This document shows, piece by piece, positions 1 through 7,445 of a DNA stretch of 64,000 bases; position 1 is the stretch's first letter, and every line of letters starts with the position of its first letter. Origin of the DNA: Muribaculum gordoncarteri (GTDB lineage Bacteria; Bacteroidota; Bacteroidia; Bacteroidales; Muribaculaceae); assembly GCF_004803695.1 (NCBI RefSeq), contig NZ_CP039393.1, positions 2,852,001-2,916,000 on the forward strand. Direction: 5' to 3'. The position numbers and the translations under genes are program-made. The notes under the pieces are model-generated. The model had not been told where the DNA came from. It did no database searches and was given only the letters and a program-made list of their open reading frames with translations.

Positions 1-1268
1 TTCATGTTGAGCTCACCGTACTGGGCACCGCGCCAATCGGAGTAGGTGTATCCGTCGAGGCCCGAACCCTGACCGCTGTAACCGCCTCCGTTGGCAAGAG
101 AAACGTAAACAGCCGATGAGAGTGAAGAAGTTTCATCGATTTTCCAGATGTGGTTCAATGAAATCTGAGGCTTGTGATAGTAGTTATAGCTCGAGTTGCG
201 CATCTGTCCGTTATTGTCGTAACCGAATGTGGGGTTGTAACGGTACATGCTTTCGCTACCCATATAGCGCTTTGCATAGGTCTGATAGCCGTCAATTGTA
301 AGACCGCCATAGTTGGAGTCACGCTTGTAGTGAGTCTGAGGAGCACCGAAAGCGGTCAATGCCAACTGATGGTTTTCATTTATGCGCTTCGACACGTTCA
401 CGAAGTAGTTGTAGCTGTTGAAGGGAGTGCCCTGGATGTATCCGTCGCCCCACTTGCGCGAAGCAAGCACGGTTATAGCCCATCCGTTCTTCATAAGACC
501 GGTCGACACCTTCACACCGAAGTTGTTCATTCCGTCATTACCCATTCCATACCAAACGCTACCGCCCTTCTCGACATCGATAGTGCGGGTGGTGATGTTG
601 ATTGTACCGCCCACCGAGGGAGTCGACACGATAGTGGCACCAAGACCGCGCTGAGTCTGAATATTGGCAGCGACATCACCGAGTCCGGCCCAGTTGGACC
701 AATAAACACCTCCCCACTCCATGTCGTTGATGGGAATACCGTTGACCATCACAGCGACATTGGGGCTCTTGAAACCACGCATATTGGTCTTAGCGTCACC
801 GAAACCGCCACCGTCACGCGTTGTCCACACACCGGGTGTAGTCTTCAGCACTTCGGGGAGTTCCTGATTACCGAGCTTGACATCGATAGTCTGTGCTCCA
901 AGAGTCGACACTGCCACAGGAGTAAGACGTGTGCGGGCAGCCGACTGGGTTATCACGACATCCTTAAGCATCTGGGCCTCAACCTCCATGGGTATTGTAC
1001 CCATGTCGGGCTTTGCGACAACCTCAACGGGCTTGTATCCGATGTAAGTGATATTGAGTTTCTTGCCTTGGGGCACAAGCAAGGTAAAATGTCCGTCGAC
1101 ATCGGTAGCAGTGGCCGTGGAAGTTCCCGGAAGGGTCACTGTAGCACCGATGATAGGTTCGCCCTGCTCATCGACTACTACGCCACTACATTTGATATCA
1201 TCCGGCGCGGCTATCGCCGCTGCACACATGAGCCAGATAGCACTGGCCAAGAGAAGGAGTCTCTTCAT
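1..1268 (-). CDS. TonB-dependent outer membrane receptor, N-terminal part (cut by window edge)
   Basis: This reading frame is open from an ATG at 1268 leftward to the window edge, about 422 codons, so the C-terminal barrel is missing. It starts with a hydrophobic signal peptide (MKRLLLLASAIWLM, cleaved near residue 21). A carboxypeptidase-D-regulatory-like domain follows at about 25-95 (GVVVDEQGEPIIGATV). The plug domain lies at about 110-225, with GVWTTRDGGGFGDAK and the MVNGIPINDMEWGG segment typical of Bacteroidetes receptors. Such proteins import large substrates across the outer membrane using ExbBD-TonB energy. The substrate cannot be read from this part, and no SusD-like partner is visible inside the window. 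Confidence 0.9.
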   Translation of the reverse strand, partial: MKRLLLLASAIWLMCAAAIAAPDDIKCSGVVVDEQGEPIIGATVTLPGTSTATATDVDGHFTLLVPQGKKLNITYIGYKPVEVVAKPDMGTIPMEVEAQMLKDVVITQSAARTRLTPVAVSTLGAQTIDVKLGNQELPEVLKTTPGVWTTRDGGGFGDAKTNMRGFKSPNVAVMVNGIPINDMEWGGVYWSNWAGLGDVAANIQTQRGLGATIVSTPSVGGTINITTRTIDVEKGGSVWYGMGNDGMNNFGVKVSTGLMKNGWAITVLASRKWGDGYIQGTPFNSYNYFVNVSKRINENHQLALTAFGAPQTHYKRDSNYGGLTIDGYQTYAKRYMGSESMYRYNPTFGYDNNGQMRNSSYNYYHKPQISLNHIWKIDETSSLSSAVYVSLANGGGYSGQGSGLDGYTYSDWRGAQYGELNM

Positions 1269-1511
1269 AATAATAATGACTTGGTTTGATTGTTAATTAA
1301 ACTGTAACTATTTTAACACACAAAGTTGCAAATTGTAACCGGCTACTACGCTGACAAACTTCTATGTTATTGAACTGCAAACGATTCAGTAGGCTTGGGT
1401 GCTTAAATAATTATTTACAAAGATATTAAATTATATTGAATATCTATTAATAACACTACACCAAAATCACCGTTGAAGATGTTAAAAATTAGACAGGTCG
1501 GCAATAATCGC

Positions 1512-2645
1512 TTAAAAACGCGTGCCAATGTTTAATGTGACTGAATTATTGGAGTTGACAAATGTGTAGGAGCTTTTATAATATATGTGTCCGTCATATC
1601 GCCCTACGAGCGATGCATAAAGGCTCCTGTGGTTGTAGACAACCGACATCATAGCGCGCACATTGGTTGAAAACATGTCCTTGCGCCCTTCGGTAGCGCC
1701 TTCGTAGGAGTGGCGGTAGCCTATCGACGGCAGAATCGTGGCATTTATCAGCCACCGCTTGGGATGTAGCACCCAGTTATAGGCATAACCGCCTATAAGA
1801 CCATAGTCGGTGTAGTGAAAGCGATACTTTTCATAGTCGCCCGGGAGCTTTTCGAGCATTTCGGGTGGAAGTCCCGAGAAATCGATGTTGATGTTCTGAT
1901 GGGTCACCGCCGCGCCGGCAATCCACGAGCCAGCGCTTCGCAGCTGATACTTGGAGTAGCTGTAGGCAGCCGCCTGCGAATAGCGGGAATGGTTGAAGAA
2001 GTAGTATATGTCGCCTCCCACCGATGACAGCGACACATCGTCGAAGCGCTGCGACAGGTGCTCGCCCTTGTTGTAGTCGCCGAAGCGCGTTATGCGGGTA
2101 CCGCCCGAAGTCGACGACAGATTCAGGTTGGCCGAAAACAGGGCGCAGCAGAAATTGAAGTCGAAGTTATGGTGATTGGCCACAGGATGACCGAATACAT
2201 CGTTGGCATTAAGGGTGTAACCCACGCTCACGGCCATGAACGACAAGTAAGCACCGACATCGCTGAACACATCCGACACCATGTTCACCCTCATCTTGTG
2301 AGGGAATAGCAACGTATAGTTCTCCATCCAGTTGTAGCTCTTCAATCCCGCCTTCCAGTTTTTTCCGGCACCCACAACGTAATCGGGGTCATAGCTGTTG
2401 AAGGTGCGATCGCCCCAGTTGTAGACACCCACACACCATCGCCAGAATCCCGGATAGTCGATGTCGGGGTCGTTTATGTGAAATCCGTTATCGATCAGCT
2501 GACGATACCACTTTGCCGTGGGTGCCGAAAGTGTGTCAACCGAAGTCGAATCGGGCAAAACGCCGTCATGCGCAACGGCACCGGCCGAGCACAGCACAGC
2601 CAATGACACGAGAGTCAACCTAAGCCGGAGCAAGAGTGGGTTCAT
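1512..2645 (-). CDS. DUF4421-family outer membrane protein
   Basis: This is a 377-residue secreted protein with a signal peptide ending near AGAVAHDG. The pattern resembles the DUF4421 family of Bacteroidetes: a region rich in W, Y and D (GFWRWCVGVYNWGDRTFNSYDPDYV) followed by alternating hydrophobic strands that end in an aromatic C-terminus (LNIGTRF), typical of an outer-membrane beta barrel. The ATG at 2645 is preferred to the TTG one codon upstream. The function of the family is unknown to me. It lies on the same strand as the choloylglycine hydrolase gene, but a terminator-like hairpin separates them, so they are probably not co-transcribed. Confidence 0.8.
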   Translation of the reverse strand: MNPLLLRLRLTLVSLAVLCSAGAVAHDGVLPDSTSVDTLSAPTAKWYRQLIDNGFHINDPDIDYPGFWRWCVGVYNWGDRTFNSYDPDYVVGAGKNWKAGLKSYNWMENYTLLFPHKMRVNMVSDVFSDVGAYLSFMAVSVGYTLNANDVFGHPVANHHNFDFNFCCALFSANLNLSSTSGGTRITRFGDYNKGEHLSQRFDDVSLSSVGGDIYYFFNHSRYSQAAAYSYSKYQLRSAGSWIAGAAVTHQNINIDFSGLPPEMLEKLPGDYEKYRFHYTDYGLIGGYAYNWVLHPKRWLINATILPSIGYRHSYEGATEGRKDMFSTNVRAMMSVVYNHRSLYASLVGRYDGHIYYKSSYTFVNSNNSVTLNIGTRF

Positions 2646-2720
2646 CAACTATAACTATATTAACGTAATGCAAAAATAGCACTATTAATCGACAGCGCGC
2701 AATTCAAGAGCTATAAAAAT

Positions 2721-2751
2721 ATTCCGCCCGGTAGCAAAAGCCGGACGGAAT
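2721..2751 (-). terminator. Rho-independent terminator of the choloylglycine hydrolase gene
   Basis: Read on the minus strand, ATTCCGTCCGG and CCGGGCGGAAT form an 11-bp stem with one G-T pair around a 9-base loop. A run of mostly T follows. It sits 20-50 bases after the stop codon of the upstream minus-strand gene. Confidence 0.8.
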
Positions 2752-2773
2752 AAGAGGTTAACGCAACCAACAA

Positions 2774-3811
2774 TCAATACATGGGCTTGAAGGGTTCCGA
2801 CGACTTAAGACGATCGGTGACATCACCAATCATCACGCTCGACTTGGATGTGTCAAGCTTCATGACGGGAGCTCCGGGACGCAGGTCACACTTCTTAAGG
2901 TCGATGTAGTATATACCGGGGTTGGTCACAATGTCAAAGTAGTAAAGACGGTCGCGCAGATTGGCAAACGAACGCCACTGAGTCGATGACACATTGGGCT
3001 CGCCTTCGATACGATAGGTGTAAGGCACTGAAACGTTGACCAATATGCTTCGTATTATGGCAAGTCCGAGGTCAGAGTCGGCGGTTTTTTCAACATGGCC
3101 GTCAAAAAAGTATCCGCGTACAAAGCGGTCGGGGCTCTTTACAGTTCCGGGAAGCATGTTTTCGCCGCCAACCTTTATCCAGTACTCGTTGATAGCCTGC
3201 ATTTCGGGATAGGGAGGATCGTTTGTCATCGCCTTCATATCCTCACCCTCGTAAACCTTTATGGCTCCGTGGTCAAACTCAAGAATAGCGCTACGGCCCT
3301 GAGCATCGGTGATGCCCCAGTGTAGAGCCGACACCGTTCCGCCGTCGAATGTAGCACCCGAGATGTCGAAGTTGTGCTCCTTAAGCACCTTTACCACTTC
3401 GGGAGTCGTTGCATTCATGTCGAGCAACCAGGCAACAAACACGGCAAGCGACATTCCGGGACGGCCGGCAGTCGAGTCGTTGTTGTAGACCGTTCCCTTG
3501 CAGAACAGGCCGTTTATGGCAAGTCCCATCTCGTTCATGCCCTCGGTCACGCCTCCGTCGTAGCCTACGGCATATATGGAACCGTAACGAGAAGTCCATT
3601 TCACTACGTTATCTCCGACATTGCCAACCTTGGCCATTCCACGCGGATAGACATACAGGTTGGTGGGTATGGGAGTTTTCCAATCAAGCGAACGCCCCAC
3701 TATGCGAAGAGAATCCTCGCCCACATAAAGGATGCGGGAACAAGCATCGGCGCGAGGTGCGGTCAACGACGCCATCATAGCCGCAATACAAATAAAGAAT
3801 CGGAGTTTCAT
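2774..3811 (-). CDS. Choloylglycine hydrolase family protein (bile salt hydrolase / penicillin V acylase-like)
   Basis: This is a secreted Ntn-hydrolase of 345 residues that cleaves linear amide bonds; characterised members deconjugate bile salts or hydrolyse penicillin V. A signal peptide ends at ...RADA, exposing Cys24 as the N-terminal nucleophile (CSRILYVG). Arg40 and Asp43 (GRSLDW) and Asn100 (LAINGLFC) fall at the spacing expected for the family's catalytic set. A later Asn in MTNDPPYP and an Arg near SPDRFVRG also fit. I start at the ATG at 3811; a TTG two codons earlier is less likely. Family assignment is firm. The choice between bile salts and other amides is not decidable from the sequence, although the gut setting favours bile salts. 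Confidence 0.88.
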   Translation of the reverse strand: MKLRFFICIAAMMASLTAPRADACSRILYVGEDSLRIVGRSLDWKTPIPTNLYVYPRGMAKVGNVGDNVVKWTSRYGSIYAVGYDGGVTEGMNEMGLAINGLFCKGTVYNNDSTAGRPGMSLAVFVAWLLDMNATTPEVVKVLKEHNFDISGATFDGGTVSALHWGITDAQGRSAILEFDHGAIKVYEGEDMKAMTNDPPYPEMQAINEYWIKVGGENMLPGTVKSPDRFVRGYFFDGHVEKTADSDLGLAIIRSILVNVSVPYTYRIEGEPNVSSTQWRSFANLRDRLYYFDIVTNPGIYYIDLKKCDLRPGAPVMKLDTSKSSVMIGDVTDRLKSSEPFKPMY

Positions 3812-3942
3812 TGTCAAGACATTTTAATACTTACGATTAAAAACGCTTGAGAGGATTATTAAGTTCGGGTGTCATAACAGCCGTATAGAAAATTTTATAT
3901 CACAAAATTTTAACGAATTTATGTAATAAGGAACTTTTATTA

Positions 3943-3950
3943 TATCTTTG
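3943..3950 (+). promoter_or_regulatory. Bacteroidetes -7 box of the Na/Pi cotransporter gene
   Basis: TATCTTTG matches the TAnnTTTG consensus and lies about 49 bases before the ATG at 3999. It overlaps the TTG at 3948, which argues against that codon as the translation start. Confidence 0.7.
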
Positions 3951-3998
3951 TCGTTGGAAACAAAGAAGATTCTCATCAACGACTTCGATGCCTCAAGT

Positions 3999-5819
3999 AT
4001 GAACTATACATTATTAGACTTTTTAGCTCTCCTCGGTTCCGTCGGTTTGTTCCTCTACGGAATGAAAGTGATGAGCGAAGGCCTCCAGAAGGCTGCGGGC
4101 GACCGCTTGCGTAACATCCTTTCGGCAATGACCCGCAACAGATTCACAGGTACATTGACCGGTTTTGCCATCACCGCCCTGATTCAGAGCTCGTCGGCCT
4201 CCACCGTAATGGTAGTCAGCTTCGTAAATGCAGGCTTGATGACGCTGGCCCAATCAATGGCGGTCATCTTCGGAGCAAATGTGGGTACGACATTCACGGC
4301 ATGGATCATAGCCCTGTTCGGATTCAAAGTCGACACATCGCTCTTCATCCTCCCGCTCATAGCATGTTCCGTCCCGTTGCTCTTCTCAAAGAAAAGCCGC
4401 ACCAAGTCCATAGGCGAGTTCCTGATAGGATTCTCATTCCTCTTCATGGGTTTGGACATGATAAGCGACTATGTCCCCGACCTTCAGAGCAATCCCGAAA
4501 TGTTTGCCTTCCTCGAGCGTTACGCATCGATGGGCTTCACTTCAGTGCTGCTGTTCCTGCTTGTGGGTATAATAGTCACGGCAGTCATCCAGTCGTCGGC
4601 GGCGACATTCGCCATAGTACTTATAATGTGTACCAAGGGATGGATATCATTTGACCTTGCCTGTGCCGTAGTGCTCGGCAGCAACATAGGAACCACCATA
4701 ACGCCGCTGCTCGCGTCAATGAGCGGAAACGTTGCGGCAAAACGAACGGCGATGGGACACCTGCTGTTCAACGCCCTCGGCATAATATGGACTTTGTGTG
4801 TATTCTATCCGTTTGTCAACCTCAACGTGTGGATAACCGAAGCCCTCGGACAAGGCAATCCGGAAACTCTGTTTACCTACGTGAATACTCTCGAAGATAC
4901 ACAGCCCGACATATACAACCAACTCTTTGCCGGCAGTCTTCCGGCAGGACATGAAGTGCTGGCCAAGATCGCCATGATGCAGTTCAGCGTGTCATTCGGC
5001 CTCTCAATGTTCCACACCGTGTTCAATCTCATCAACCTTTCGATAATGATATGGCTCACGGGAATGTATGTGAAGATTGTCGAGAAGCTAATCCCCGCAA
5101 AGCACAAGGAGGACGAAGAGTTCCAGCTCAAATTCATATCGGCCGGCTTGCTCAGTGCTTCAGAACTCAACATAGCCCAGGCCGAGAAGGAGATGACCGT
5201 ATATGCCCAACGCGTACAGCGCATGATCGACATGGCGGAAAACCTCGTACACTCCAAGGAGAAGAGCGAGGAGTTCTCGCAACTGTTCTCGCGGCTTGAG
5301 AAATATGAGGAGATTTCCGACCGCATGGAAATCGAAATCGCCAACTACCTCAACCGATGCGCCGAGGGGCGACTCTCCAATGAAGGTAAACTCCACATCG
5401 CCGCGATGCTCAACATCGTCAGCGAAATCGAGAGCATAGCCGACTGCTGCTTCGGATGCGCCAAGATACTCATACGCAAGCAGGAGAGCGGTGTCGACTT
5501 CACCGAATTGATATACAAGAACATCGACACGATGTTTGGCTACCTGAAAGAGGCTATGACCGACATGATAGAGCTGCTCAGCGATGTAGAAAAAGCAAGG
5601 GAAGTGGCCATCATACGCTCCTACAACAAAGAGCGTGAGATCAACAACCTGCGCAATCAGCTGCGCACCAACAATGTCGAGAACATCAACAACAAGGTGT
5701 ACGAGTATCAGTCGGGCATATACTACATGGACATTATCAACGACCTCGAAAAGATGGGCGACTATATAATAAATGTAGTAGACACGATTCGCGACCATTT
5801 TCGCAAGCATGTTGCTTAA
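3999..5819 (+). CDS. Na/Pi cotransporter family protein with C-terminal PhoU-like domain
   Basis: This is a 606-residue inner-membrane protein. The N-terminal half (about 1-380) has many hydrophobic helices and the two inverted repeats typical of the NptA/PNaS family, each with a QSSSA-type motif (IQSSSASTVMVVSF and IQSSAATFAIVLIM). The C-terminal part (about 400-600) is a soluble, helical PhoU-like domain with two repeats (MIDMAENLVHSKEKSEEF and NDLEKMGDYIINVVDTI). It probably imports phosphate with sodium, or exports or regulates it. The ATG at 3999 is chosen because upstream in-frame TTG codons overlap the promoter. It is transcribed toward a response regulator gene, but a palindrome and a new promoter lie between them. 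Confidence 0.92.
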   Translation: MNYTLLDFLALLGSVGLFLYGMKVMSEGLQKAAGDRLRNILSAMTRNRFTGTLTGFAITALIQSSSASTVMVVSFVNAGLMTLAQSMAVIFGANVGTTFTAWIIALFGFKVDTSLFILPLIACSVPLLFSKKSRTKSIGEFLIGFSFLFMGLDMISDYVPDLQSNPEMFAFLERYASMGFTSVLLFLLVGIIVTAVIQSSAATFAIVLIMCTKGWISFDLACAVVLGSNIGTTITPLLASMSGNVAAKRTAMGHLLFNALGIIWTLCVFYPFVNLNVWITEALGQGNPETLFTYVNTLEDTQPDIYNQLFAGSLPAGHEVLAKIAMMQFSVSFGLSMFHTVFNLINLSIMIWLTGMYVKIVEKLIPAKHKEDEEFQLKFISAGLLSASELNIAQAEKEMTVYAQRVQRMIDMAENLVHSKEKSEEFSQLFSRLEKYEEISDRMEIEIANYLNRCAEGRLSNEGKLHIAAMLNIVSEIESIADCCFGCAKILIRKQESGVDFTELIYKNIDTMFGYLKEAMTDMIELLSDVEKAREVAIIRSYNKEREINNLRNQLRTNNVENINNKVYEYQSGIYYMDIINDLEKMGDYIINVVDTIRDHFRKHVA

Positions 5820-5891
5820 GTAATTACATCTATGTGGCAATACCGTGACTGATGTTACGAATTGCCATTGTAATGTGATATAAGGGTTAAA

Positions 5892-5929
5892 AATGTGCTA
5901 CAATGCGGTTACTAACATTGTAGCACATT
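5892..5929 (+). repeat. 14-bp perfect inverted repeat upstream of the response regulator
   Basis: AATGTGCTACAATG at 5892-5905 and CATTGTAGCACATT at 5916-5929 are exact reverse complements around a 10-base spacer. It could terminate the cotransporter transcript, though the following tract GCTTTTA is weak. It also covers the -33 region of the next promoter (-7 box at 5941), so it may be an operator. Confidence 0.75.
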
Positions 5930-5940
5930 GCTTTTACCGT

Positions 5941-5948
5941 TATCTTTG
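5941..5948 (+). promoter_or_regulatory. -7 box of the response regulator / rnhB unit
   Basis: TATCTTTG, a perfect TAnnTTTG match, lies 34 bases before the ATG at 5982. Confidence 0.65.
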
Positions 5949-5981
5949 TCATATCAGTCATGCGAAATCATCTCAACATTC

Positions 5982-6709
5982 ATGAAAATGCATCCTATTA
6001 TGAAGCATATAGAATCAACATCCGAGCAACCGTGCCGCATACTCATTGCCGACGATGAGCCGCTGGTGTGTGAACTTATGCAATTCAATCTGGAGAAAGA
6101 GGGATTTGAGGTTGATGTGTTCCGCAATGTCGATGAGGCTTATCAGGCCGATCTCCCCAACTATAATCTGTTTATAATCGATGTGATGATGAACGACATG
6201 ATGGGCATGCATTTTGCGCATCACCTCAAGCAGACAAAGAGCACCACATCGATTCCACTGATATTCTGTACGGCCTGCGATGGCGAAAATGACATCATCA
6301 ACGGCCTTAACTCGGGCGCCGACGACTATATCCTGAAACCCTTCTCGATGAAGGAGATGATAGCCCGTGTTAACGCAGTGCTGCGCCGCCACCGCATGAG
6401 CCCCCCACCCCGCCGGCAAAAGTGCTTACCTGCCGTGACATGAGAATCAACATCGACGACATGACCGTGTACATCGGCGACAAGCTGATTGACCTCACCA
6501 ACAACGAATTCTATCTGCTGACACTCTTTGTCAACAACCGCAACCGCCTTTTCAGCCACAACGAGATCATAGACACGATATGGCCGGGTGAAATGCCGGT
6601 GAGCCGACGCACTATAGACATAAACATAGCCCGACTGCGCAAGAAGCTCGGCAGCTACGCCGAACAGCTGGTCGACCGCCCGGGATTCGGTTACGGATAT
6701 GTTGAGTGA
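5982..6709 (+). pseudogene. OmpR/PhoB-family response regulator, frameshifted in a C6 tract
   Basis: The receiver domain is complete in one frame (about residues 18-137): acidic pair Asp24-Asp25, phospho-acceptor Asp67 (FIIDVMM), Thr in FCTACD, Lys in ILKPFS. The winged-helix domain follows in the -1 frame from about 6398 to 6709 ([35 protein letters not shown]). The frames break at the C6 tract 6401-6406; one extra C would give an uninterrupted 242-residue protein. Without it, translation adds about 15 unrelated residues and stops at 6443, giving a receiver with no DNA-binding domain. No histidine kinase is adjacent. The cause may be a true mutation, slippage-based phase variation, or a base error. 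Confidence 0.85.
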
Positions 6710-6710
6710 A

Positions 6711-7310
6711 ATGCTTCCCACATGCTATATAGCCGGGCGCAACGAAGCCGGCTGCGACGAAGCGGGACGAGGATGCCTTGCGGGATCGGTGTATGCCGCC
6801 GCAGTGATACTCCCCGACGACTTCCACCATCCGCTGCTTAACGACTCAAAACAGCTTACCGAAGCAAGGCGCGAGAAACTGCGCCCCATAATCGAGGCCG
6901 AGGCCGTTGCCTGGGCAGTGGGCATAGTAACTCCTGAAGAGATCGACCACATAAATATACTCAGGGCATCGATACTGGCAATGCATCGCGCCATAGATGC
7001 ATTGAGCATAAAACCCGGTGCAATAATAATCGACGGGAATCGATTCTCGGCCTATGGCGACATCCCTTTTCAAACTTTTGTCAAGGGCGACGGACGCTTT
7101 GGCAACATAGCGGCAGCGTCAATTCTCGCCAAGACCCACCGTGACGAGTACATGAGAAACCTGCATGAGCAATATCCGCAATACGGATGGAATGTTAACA
7201 AGGGCTATCCCACCCGCGCCCACCGCGCAGCAATAGCCGAATACGGTCCCACGCCCTACCACCGCATGACCTTCCGCCTCCTCGACCCCCAGCAGCTCAC
7301 CCTGTTCTAA
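6711..7310 (+). CDS. rnhB: Ribonuclease HII
   Basis: This 199-residue enzyme removes RNA from RNA-DNA hybrids, including single misincorporated ribonucleotides. The signature DEAGRG (Asp16, Glu17) opens the protein, followed by [11 protein letters not shown]. Further acidic residues lie in IIIDGNRF and in THRDEYM. The C-terminus [13 protein letters not shown], ending PQQLTLF, is typical. The ATG at 6711 puts the usual 12 or so residues before the AGCDEAGRG block. An ATG four codons earlier (6699) overlaps the response regulator. The gene follows the regulator almost without a gap, so the two are probably co-transcribed. Confidence 0.95.
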   Translation: MLPTCYIAGRNEAGCDEAGRGCLAGSVYAAAVILPDDFHHPLLNDSKQLTEARREKLRPIIEAEAVAWAVGIVTPEEIDHINILRASILAMHRAIDALSIKPGAIIIDGNRFSAYGDIPFQTFVKGDGRFGNIAAASILAKTHRDEYMRNLHEQYPQYGWNVNKGYPTRAHRAAIAEYGPTPYHRMTFRLLDPQQLTLF

Positions 7311-7400
7311 AGCCGTTAACACATTTTAAGCGGGGCGGGGCGATTATCGTAATATACTGTAATCCATTGTTGTTGATTTGCTGTTTTTGTTAAAAAGCAG

Positions 7401-7408
7401 TATATTTG
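7401..7408 (+). promoter_or_regulatory. -7 box of the GH31 gene
   Basis: TATATTTG lies 38 bases before the ATG at 7446. TTTG-like tracts about 13-18 bases upstream may supply the -33 element. Confidence 0.65.
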
Positions 7409-7445
7409 CATCGTCTCTATTTTTAAGAATTAGTTTACAATCAAC

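Noticed and set aside
174-1289. 371-codon plus-strand ORF at the left edge
   Set aside because: It lies antisense to the TonB receptor, whose signal peptide, regulatory domain and plug are clear on the minus strand.
3948-3998. TTG start giving 17 extra residues on the Na/Pi cotransporter
   Set aside because: The TTG overlaps the TATCTTTG promoter box, so it would not be in the transcript.
5160-5840. 226-codon minus-strand ORF inside the Na/Pi cotransporter gene
   Set aside because: Fully antisense to a well-supported gene; its composition follows from reading that gene backwards.
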